From NCBI GenBank assembly GCA_900544255.1, contig UQUM01000002.1:1-64000 (forward strand): a DNA stretch of 64,000 bases, read 5' to 3'. The stretch comes from an uncultured Sutterella sp. (GTDB lineage Bacteria > Pseudomonadota > Gammaproteobacteria > Burkholderiales > Burkholderiaceae_F). Under the pieces are notes generated by a model. It saw only the letters and a list, made by a program, of their open reading frames with translations, had not been told where the DNA came from and searched no databases. Shown one piece after another: positions 57,912 through 64,000 of the stretch (positions within the stretch are counted from its first letter, which is position 1; each line of letters opens with the position of its first letter). The position numbers and the translations under genes are program-made.

Positions 57912-59138
57912 ATGTTTATTTTTCTCCTTCTCGCCTGCACGATTGCAGCGCTCATCATTCTTCTTCGCTTCAAAGTCCCCTTGGGTCCGGCGATTCTCTT
58001 GTGCGGCCTCGGTCTGTGGCTCGTTCAAAAGCCGGAAGTGAGTCTGCTCATCGATTCCGCCAAGACGATGCTTCTGAGAACCCGCACTTGGGACTTGGTG
58101 GGGGCTTTGTATTTCGTTGTCTGCCTGGAAATTGAACTCCGAAAAAGCGGATGCCTTGCCGGTATGGTGAAGTACCTGCAGCAGCTTACCCCCAATAAAA
58201 AAGTCGGCATGGCTGTGATGCCGGCGTTTTTAGGACTGCTCCCCAGCATCGGCGGCGCCCGTTTTTCGGCGCCCATCGTTGAAAAACTCGCCGAAGGCGA
58301 AGACCTCAAACCCGAAACGCTCGGCGCCGCCAACTTCTGGTTCCGCCATATTTTTGAATTCTCAAGCCCCATCGTCCCGGGGATGATTTTGGCCTGCGCC
58401 ATCACGAACGTCCCCGTCGGAAGCGTCATCCTGCACCTCATGTGGGTTTCGGCCTTAGCGTTCGTCATCGGCTGGATCGTCATTCTGGCCCGCGCCAAGA
58501 TGAAGCCCGCCGTCAAGGCCATGATTTCGAGCGACGAACTCAAAAAGGAACGCGCCGACTTCATCCTCTGTTTTACGCCCATCATCTTCATGTTGGTGCT
58601 GATGCTCGCCTTTGGGATGTCCGCCGGCGAATCAATGGGCATCACCGCTGTCTTTGCCTGGGCTTTGTTGAAAGTCTTTCACCGCGGAGTGAGTCTTAAG
58701 GACGTCTTCATCGGGGCACTCGAATGGAAGCTTTTCCGCGACGTCTTCTGCATCTTCCTTTTCATTGAGATTCTCTCCGCCACGGGACTCATGAACGAAA
58801 TCGTAGCGACGATTACGGCAGCCCCCCTTCCCGCCGGCTGGATCATCGCCATTCTGAGTTTCATCGTAGGCGTCTTGACCGGGATGTCGCAGGGACACGT
58901 GGCGATCGTCATGCCGATCGTGGCGGCGCTTGCTCCCGCCGGGAATCTTGACTACTTGAGCATTGCGCTCGTGTGCGGTGTGGGCGGCCAGATGGTGACT
59001 CCAACCCACATGTGCCTCATCATTACGCTCAATTACTTTAAGAGCGACTTCTTTAAAACCCTGTGGCCCTGCATTCTTTGTGAACTCGTGATCTTCACGG
59101 TGTTCGGGCTCTCAGTGTGGTTGTTCCCTGCTGCGTGA
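57912..59138 (+). CDS. DUF401-family membrane protein (putative permease)
   Basis: This protein of about 408 residues has ten or more hydrophobic helices. PAFLGLLPSIGGARFSAPIVEK (about residues 100-120) and LTGMSQGHVAIVMPIVAALAP are the conserved segments of the DUF401 family, related to Na+/H+ antiporter-like and dicarboxylate permeases. The ATG at 57912 is preferred over the GTG at 57888 because the first helix begins immediately and AGCGGA lies upstream. The substrate is unknown. It is convergent with trpF across a shared terminator. Confidence 0.86.
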   Translation: MFIFLLLACTIAALIILLRFKVPLGPAILLCGLGLWLVQKPEVSLLIDSAKTMLLRTRTWDLVGALYFVVCLEIELRKSGCLAGMVKYLQQLTPNKKVGMAVMPAFLGLLPSIGGARFSAPIVEKLAEGEDLKPETLGAANFWFRHIFEFSSPIVPGMILACAITNVPVGSVILHLMWVSALAFVIGWIVILARAKMKPAVKAMISSDELKKERADFILCFTPIIFMLVLMLAFGMSAGESMGITAVFAWALLKVFHRGVSLKDVFIGALEWKLFRDVFCIFLFIEILSATGLMNEIVATITAAPLPAGWIIAILSFIVGVLTGMSQGHVAIVMPIVAALAPAGNLDYLSIALVCGVGGQMVTPTHMCLIITLNYFKSDFFKTLWPCILCELVIFTVFGLSVWLFPAA

Positions 59139-59157
59139 TTTCCGCAAAAACGCTACC

Positions 59158-59199
59158 AAAAATCCGCCGTTCTTCCCCACGGGAAGCGGCGGAATTTTT
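59158..59199. terminator. Bidirectional terminator between DUF401 and trpF genes
   Basis: AAAAATCCGCCG (59158-59169) pairs with CGGCGGAATTTTT (59187-59199, one bulge), with A/T flanks on both sides. Confidence 0.85.
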
Positions 59200-59214
59200 G
59201 ATATCGGGCAACGC

Positions 59215-59886
59215 TCAGTTATTCGAATCACACGCCCGGCGCACGGCCTGCATAAAGGCGTTGATCTTCGCGGGATCCTTGATGCCGCGCGCGGCTTCGA
59301 CCCCGGCCAACACGTCCACTGCCCAAGGGCGCAGAAGCTTAATCGCCTGAATGACGTTGTTTTCCTTCAGACCACCTGCGACGATCAGGGGTTTTGTAAT
59401 CTTGCTGCGGACGCCTTCGGCCGCCTTCCAATCAAAGTCCGGCCCCGTACCGCTCCAGGTGTCGCTCTTGGCGTCGGCAATGATCCCCGCCGACCACGGG
59501 TAGTTCGTCTGTGCTTCGAGAAGCCTTTCCGGCTTATCCATGTGCACGGTCTTCAAATACGGCACATGGAACTGATCGCAGAACGCCCGGGATTCCTGCC
59601 CGTAGAACTGCAGCGTCGCGTCAGGAAAAAAGGCCAGGTATTCGCGCACTTCTTCCGCCGTGGGATTCTTGAAGACAAGCACCTTCGTCACACTTTCCGG
59701 CACCAGGCATGCCAACCCGATGAGTCGTGTGGGCGGCACAAAGCGGGAGCTTCCCGGATAACAAACAAAGCCAACTGCATCGGCTCCGGCGTCCGTGACG
59801 GCAACGACGTCGTCCTCACGCGTGAGGCCGCAGATTTTGACGCGCACGCGGTTGGTGCCGTCGGCAGCGGTCTTGGTAAAAAGCAT
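59215..59886 (-). CDS. trpF: Phosphoribosylanthranilate isomerase
   Basis: This 223-residue TIM-barrel enzyme has the catalytic Cys in VKICGLTRED (about residue 20) and the general acid Asp region near SAGIIADA. The phosphate site at the end is LIVAGGLKENNV...VDVLAGVEAARGIKD. In true TrpF the last motif is usually DVSSGVE, and here it is DVLAGVE. It converts PRA to CdRP in tryptophan synthesis. It stands alone without trpAB or trpC. Confidence 0.92.
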   Translation of the reverse strand: MLFTKTAADGTNRVRVKICGLTREDDVVAVTDAGADAVGFVCYPGSSRFVPPTRLIGLACLVPESVTKVLVFKNPTAEEVREYLAFFPDATLQFYGQESRAFCDQFHVPYLKTVHMDKPERLLEAQTNYPWSAGIIADAKSDTWSGTGPDFDWKAAEGVRSKITKPLIVAGGLKENNVIQAIKLLRPWAVDVLAGVEAARGIKDPAKINAFMQAVRRACDSNN

Positions 59887-60057
59887 AGTCCCCTCACCTC
59901 TTCAGCAACAGCGCCCTATTGTTTTCTCTAAGTGACGGGCATAGTGCTGCGGTTATTCTGTCTTTCGGAATCCGATTTTCCGAAAATATGCGTGACATCC
60001 TACGCTGCCGTTTTTATGGCCACAATAGGAGAAAAACCTAGAAAAGTGCACTGATTT

Positions 60058-60588
60058 TCAGAATAAACCATAGGTGTTTTTGGAACGCTTGGAAAGGAAA
60101 AGGTACACCGTTGAAACCGCGACGCCGCAACCGATCGCGGCCAAAGGCAGCACGTCCGCTTCGGTGCCGTTGCTCCTCTGCGACCAGAAGGCGAGCATTT
60201 CGTTAACGGGCCCCGCAATCCACATGAGAACCGTCGCGTAAACGAGAGCCTTCTTGTCGCGCCCAACGACGAGCCTATGAATGGCCGCAAGACACAAGAC
60301 GCTCCCCGCGATGCCCGGCGTCCCATAACGGAGAATTACGTCCGCCGGCAGCCCGCCCGGCGTCCGCTCACTGATGAAAAGAAGAATGTTCGCGGCACTT
60401 CCGCCGTCCACGACGGCCACGCCGAACAAAAAGGCAACGACTAAAAAAAGCCCCCCTTTGATGCCGTTGGGGCGTGCATGAACCGCCGCCGGGTATTTAC
60501 GCCCCGTCTGCCACAGAGAATGCAGAACCAACACACAGAAAAAAAGAAGCGCCGCGGCGCCTACGAACATCATGCTCTCTTCGCTCAT
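60058..60588 (-). CDS. Small inner-membrane protein of unknown function
   Basis: This 176-residue protein has four or five hydrophobic helices (about residues 7-25, 45-65, 85-105, 112-130, 145-163). A PNGIKGGLFLVVAF segment weakly recalls DUF2569 proteins, but I do not consider that firm. It is single on the minus strand, between trpF and the porin 4 upstream region. Nothing in the sequence points to a substrate. Confidence 0.65.
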   Translation of the reverse strand: MSEESMMFVGAAALLFFCVLVLHSLWQTGRKYPAAVHARPNGIKGGLFLVVAFLFGVAVVDGGSAANILLFISERTPGGLPADVILRYGTPGIAGSVLCLAAIHRLVVGRDKKALVYATVLMWIAGPVNEMLAFWSQRSNGTEADVLPLAAIGCGVAVSTVYLFLSKRSKNTYGLF

Positions 60589-61020
60589 CGCCTGAAATTC
60601 CTACTCACGAGCCGGTAACGGACTCAGTACTTTTACAGATACGGGCGACGATTGTAACGATTTTCACTACTCACCCGCGTCTATAGGGTAAACCCCTGGA
60701 TCATCCTCCCTCTTCTGACGCAGTCCCTTTGCTTGAAAGTCTTACCTCACATCTCTCTTTTGCGGGTATTTCTTTCGCCGAAGGCGGATTATTCTTCTTC
60801 AAGAAAACTGAAGGGCCGCCGTAAGCAAGATCCGGAATTCAACTGCAAGTTCTTTGACGAGAGTGTTTCCAACGAAACAGGCCCCTTTGCGTCCGTGGCA
60901 ACGCGCTCGGTGATTGAACAGCTGAAGAAGACCAAGTAATATAACGTCTGTGAATGGAGGACTTCAGTTTTTAAAGGAGTATTCCTTTTCGTTTACTGAC
61001 CACTTATAAAATTAAAACCC
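60589..61020. other. Long upstream region of porin 4 with a doubtful 68-codon frame
   Basis: An open frame on the plus strand (60733-60939, TTG start) encodes a basic 68-residue peptide ending SVIEQLKKTK. It has no good ribosome-binding site or recognised domain, and may be a gene remnant. An AAAGGAG at 60974-60980 lies 40 bases before the porin ATG and is not positioned to serve it. Porin promoter elements were not resolved. Confidence 0.35.
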
Positions 61021-62205
61021 ATGAAAAAGACTCTGATCGCCGCCTCCGTTGCCGGCGCTTTCCTCTCGACGTCCGCCATGGCTGCGAACATTGAAATGTA
61101 CGGCCTCATCAACACGGGCCTTTCTTATTCGCACTCGGATACCGACCAGGGCACGAAGACCGACAAGTTCTCGATGGAAAACGGTCAGGAATTCGGTTCC
61201 CACTGGGGCCTTCGCGGTTCGGAAGATCTCGGCAACGGTTTGAAACTCGGTTTTGTGCTCGAATCCGGGATTGAATCCGACACCGGTAATCTTGACACCA
61301 AGCAAGGCGGCCGTCTCTTCGGTCGTGAAGCGCAGATGACCCTCTCGGGCAGCTTCGGTACCCTCTCCTTCGGCCGCATGCCGATCTTCGGCAGCGTCTT
61401 GGGCGCAAACGGCCTCTTCCGTGCGATTGAACCTTTGTTCGCGAACTACACGACGGGCTTCTCCACCTCGAACGCCACCGCCTCCATGTGGACGCGCGTT
61501 GACAACGCCATTTCCTACAAGACCCCGACGTTTACGGGCTTCACGGGTTACGCGATGTATTCGTTCCAGAACGACGGTGTTGCCGGTACGAAGGCCGGCA
61601 GCACGGAAGGCAAGTCCTCCACTGACCGCTACGCGTCCGTCGCTCTGCGTTACCTCAACAACCGTTTTGAAGCCGTGTTTGTCGCTGATACGACGAACTG
61701 GGGTGCTCTCGAAACGCACAAGGGCTATAACGGCAGCGAAAACGTCGACGACGGCTACACCTACACCTTGGGCGGCAACTACACGTTTGACTGCGGCCTT
61801 AAAGTCATTGCTTTCGGACAGTGCTTTGAAAATCAGTTCATCAACGTGAATGCCCGCGGCGGCGTTGCGGCGGCCGGCATCAACAAGTTCACCACGGAAG
61901 GTATCGGCGATACGGCCACTACCGCAGGTTACGGCTTCGTTGACGGCTGGGGCGCCAGCGTCGGCGTGCACTATCCGGTGTTGGGCGGCACGGCAAAACT
62001 CGCCGCGAACTACCGTAACATGAGCAACACGAAGGGCTATGACTTCGAACGTTGGACGGTGGAGGCCGCTTACGACTACGCCCTCTCCAAGCGTACGGCT
62101 CTTTATGCGATGACCGGTTACTCTCAGGAAAAGGTTGAGAAGAATGGTTCCAGCAAAACCCCGAACGGGTGCGAAGTGAGCGTCGGCGTTGTGCACCGCT
62201 TCTAA
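61021..62205 (+). CDS. Outer-membrane porin, Burkholderiales type (porin 4)
   Basis: This 394-residue porin has signal MKKTLIAASVAGAFLSTSAMA-ANIEMYG, the FGTLSFGRMPIFGSVLG strand/loop motif typical of Burkholderiales porins, DNAISYKTP, and a final strand EVSVGVVHRF ending in Phe. The ATG lacks a Shine-Dalgarno sequence directly upstream (it is A/T-rich there), unusual for a strongly expressed porin. Position and reading frame nevertheless leave no other start. It is a single gene with a terminator at 62255. Confidence 0.92.
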   Translation: MKKTLIAASVAGAFLSTSAMAANIEMYGLINTGLSYSHSDTDQGTKTDKFSMENGQEFGSHWGLRGSEDLGNGLKLGFVLESGIESDTGNLDTKQGGRLFGREAQMTLSGSFGTLSFGRMPIFGSVLGANGLFRAIEPLFANYTTGFSTSNATASMWTRVDNAISYKTPTFTGFTGYAMYSFQNDGVAGTKAGSTEGKSSTDRYASVALRYLNNRFEAVFVADTTNWGALETHKGYNGSENVDDGYTYTLGGNYTFDCGLKVIAFGQCFENQFINVNARGGVAAAGINKFTTEGIGDTATTAGYGFVDGWGASVGVHYPVLGGTAKLAANYRNMSNTKGYDFERWTVEAAYDYALSKRTALYAMTGYSQEKVEKNGSSKTPNGCEVSVGVVHRF

Positions 62206-62254
62206 TTCTCGGAAGCGTTTTCTCTCCTGATCGGACGTTTCCGATCAATTCAAT

Positions 62255-62286
62255 CCCCGCAACATTCGATTATTGCGGGGATTTTT
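62255..62286 (+). terminator. Terminator after porin 4
   Basis: CCCCGCAA (62255-62262) pairs with TTGCGGGG (62273-62280), followed by ATTTTT. Confidence 0.85.
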
Positions 62287-62362
62287 CGACATCAATTTTG
62301 TCCCTACTAAACTTGGCAACGATTTAATCGCGCGGCCAACTTCTGAGACACCTCAAAAAACG

Positions 62363-62401
62363 AAAACCTCCGAAAGAGCTCTTCACTCAATCGGAGGTTT
62401 T
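62363..62401 (-). terminator. Terminator after purL
   Basis: AAAACCTCCGA (62363-62373) and TCGGAGGTTTT (62391-62401) form a perfect 11-bp stem. On the minus strand it continues into TTTTCGTTTTTT. Confidence 0.82.
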
Positions 62402-62417
62402 CTTTCAGGCTGCCCGG

Positions 62418-64000
62418 TTAGCCCACCCAGATGCGGGCGTTTTCAAACATCCGCATCCAAGGCGAGAGTTCGCCCATCGCGCGCGGATGCCAGGACATCT
62501 GCACCGAGCGGTGCGTGCGTTCCGGGTGCGGCATGATGATCGTCGCACGGCCGTCGGTCGTCGTAAGACTCGTCACGCCGCCGACCGACCCGTTGGGGTT
62601 CAACGGATACGTTTCCGTGGGAACACCGCGACTGTCGACGTAGCGCGCCGCAACCAACGCCTTCGCAGCGTCTTCAGGCCGGTACCACTCCACACGCCCT
62701 TCGCCGTGCGAATTCACGATCGGCATGGAGCTTCCCGCCATACCGGCAAAGAAAATTGAAGGCGATTCTTCAATCTTCACCTGCACGAGACGCGCTTCAA
62801 ACTGTTCGGAACGATTCCGCACGAACTTCGGCCAGGCTTCGGCACCCGGGATGAGGCTCTTTAAGCGGGACAGCATCTGGCAGCCGTTACAAACACCCAA
62901 GGAGAACGTATCAGGACGCGCAAAGAATTCCCCGAACATTTCCGACAAACGTTCGTTAAAGAGAATCGTCTTCGCCCAACCGCCGCCGGCACCCAAGACG
63001 TCGCCGTAGGAAAAGCCGCCTGCCGCTGCGAGGCCCTTGAAGCCTTCGAGCGTGACGCGTCCGGTAAGAAGATCCGTCATGTGCACGTCCCACACTTCAA
63101 AGCCCGCGCGCGTAAAGGCTGCGGCCATTTCCATCTGGGAGTTGACGCCCTGCTCGCGCAGCACGGCAAGCTTCGGCTTCGCGTGGCCGCTGTGAATGTA
63201 GGGCCCTGCCGGATGCTCTTCGCTGTTGAAGGTGGTCTTCACGTAGAGCCCTGCATGTTCCGTACCGCAGGCGACGTTGAATTCGCTGTCGGCGCAGGCC
63301 GGATTATCACGACGCCGCGCAATTTCGTGACTCACTTCGCTCCAGGCCTTCATGAGGTCGGTGCGCTTTTCATTCACGAAGTTCGTACCGCCCGCGTTCA
63401 CGACGAAGGCATCGTCTTCGTTGATCGAACCGATGACGTGGAAAGCGTCCGTGAGGCCCGCTGCCGAGACCTGCGCTTCAACATCCGCCAACCGATCGCG
63501 CGGAATCTGCACCACCGCACCGATTTCTTCGTTAAAGAGCGACGTCATCACCGCGAGCGAATCCTTCGCGCCGTCGATGAGGCTGTCAAGGTTCACCGTC
63601 ACGCCCTTATGCGTCGCAAACATCATTTCAGACAACGTCGCCGCCAAGCCGCCGTCGCTCTTATCGTGATAGGCCTTGATGCATCCCGCGAGGGTGAGCT
63701 TGCGAATGAGCTTCACAAAGCGCAGGAGTTTTTCGGCTTCGGGCGCGTCCGGCGCTTCGTCACCGAAACTCTGAGCCACCTGAGCAAGAATCGACGCCCC
63801 CATGCGGGCGCGGCCGCCTGCGAGATCAAAGACCGCAATCACGCTGTCGATGTCGCGGCGCATTTCCGGGGTCAACGTGAGGCGCACGTCCTTCACGGGA
63901 GCCGCCGCCGAAACGATGAGGGACACGGGGCTCGTCACCGCCTTCTTCTCCTCACCTTCCGTCCACGCGGTCTTCATGGAGCAGGAATCCTTCCCCACGG
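62418..64000 (-). CDS. purL: Phosphoribosylformylglycinamidine synthase, C-terminal part (partial)
   Basis: About 527 C-terminal residues of the roughly 1300-residue single-chain PurL are present; the start lies beyond the window. The first part is the second AIRS-type synthase domain (GARMGASILAQVAQSFGDEAPD; HDKSDGGLAATLSEM). The glutamine amidotransferase domain follows, with nucleophile Cys in FSLGVCNGCQML and catalytic His/Glu in MPHPERTHRS. It makes FGAM from FGAR, glutamine and ATP in purine synthesis. Confidence 0.96.
   Translation of the reverse strand, partial: VGKDSCSMKTAWTEGEEKKAVTSPVSLIVSAAAPVKDVRLTLTPEMRRDIDSVIAVFDLAGGRARMGASILAQVAQSFGDEAPDAPEAEKLLRFVKLIRKLTLAGCIKAYHDKSDGGLAATLSEMMFATHKGVTVNLDSLIDGAKDSLAVMTSLFNEEIGAVVQIPRDRLADVEAQVSAAGLTDAFHVIGSINEDDAFVVNAGGTNFVNEKRTDLMKAWSEVSHEIARRRDNPACADSEFNVACGTEHAGLYVKTTFNSEEHPAGPYIHSGHAKPKLAVLREQGVNSQMEMAAAFTRAGFEVWDVHMTDLLTGRVTLEGFKGLAAAGGFSYGDVLGAGGGWAKTILFNERLSEMFGEFFARPDTFSLGVCNGCQMLSRLKSLIPGAEAWPKFVRNRSEQFEARLVQVKIEESPSIFFAGMAGSSMPIVNSHGEGRVEWYRPEDAAKALVAARYVDSRGVPTETYPLNPNGSVGGVTSLTTTDGRATIIMPHPERTHRSVQMSWHPRAMGELSPWMRMFENARIWVG

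Noticed and set aside
60733..60939. A 68-codon plus-strand gene
   Set aside because: TTG start without a ribosome-binding site, no recognised domain; kept only as a note in the intergenic entry.
1..64000. CRISPR arrays, insertion sequences or prophage
   Set aside because: No regular spacer-repeat array, transposase, integrase or phage structural gene was seen. The 33-bp units at 41.8 kb are only three and have no distinct spacers.

Overview
The window looks like chromosomal DNA of a strictly anaerobic, gut-type betaproteobacterium, most like the Sutterellaceae (Burkholderiales). The evidence is four Burkholderiales-type general porins, Tat/Sec-exported fumarate-reductase-like flavoproteins, betaproteobacterial housekeeping genes (mfd, serB, yciB, leuCD, trpF, purL), moderately high GC, and many oxygen-sensitive low-potential iron-sulfur systems. 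The taxonomy is inferred from gene content only. No insertion sequence, CRISPR array or prophage was seen.

Layout. 1-3.9 kb: two tandem tRNA-Gly(GCC) genes and a nucleoside-type ABC importer (ATPase and two permeases, no binding protein). 4.2-8.9 kb: tRNA-Arg(ACG), a structured intergenic hairpin, then a lipoprotein followed by a three-gene nitrogenase-like operon (NifH-like plus two NifD/K-like proteins that keep cysteines in P-cluster-like positions). 9-14.8 kb: two divergent units around a YheO/DauR-type regulator, consistent with metabolism of D-hydroxy-amino acids (threonine-synthase-like enzyme and RidA on one side; DSD1-family enzyme and LeuCD on the other).

14.8-32.4 kb is the most unusual region. 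It is an inverted duplication of a whole module with mirrored gene order around about 23.6 kb. Reading outward from the centre on each side: Crp-family regulator, exported FAD reductase, HgdA/BcrC-like subunit A, HgdB-like subunit B, ATP-dependent activator (archerase), a small 4-Cys protein recalling part of acetyl-CoA synthase, and a CooC-like (nickel-insertase-type) ATPase. Two porins lie between the copies. A 16-bp CRP-like palindrome (consensus TGTCA-N6-TGACA) recurs upstream of both porins and both flavoproteins, so the region looks like one regulon. Hairpins occur at the same two junctions in each copy. Pairing an archerase/dehydratase-type enzyme with a CooC-like metallochaperone and an ACS-like protein suggests a metal-dependent variant of this superfamily whose substrate I cannot name. 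A FecBCDE-type importer follows the right copy and could supply a metal chelate or corrinoid.

35.7-48.4 kb: amidohydrolase and membrane transporter, a decayed small exported gene, an OmpR/EnvZ-type two-component system, a decayed DUF4143 gene with a 33-bp periodic repeat, an M16 protease, YciB, a parvulin and a porin preceded by Fur-like boxes. 48.5-57.7 kb: mfd, a flavin split-barrel protein, serB, two unusual cytoplasmic PKD-plus-repeat proteins, an AAA/PD-(D/E)XK protein and a remnant of its paralogue. 57.9-64 kb: DUF401 permease, trpF, a small membrane protein, a fourth porin and the C-terminal part of purL, cut by the window edge.
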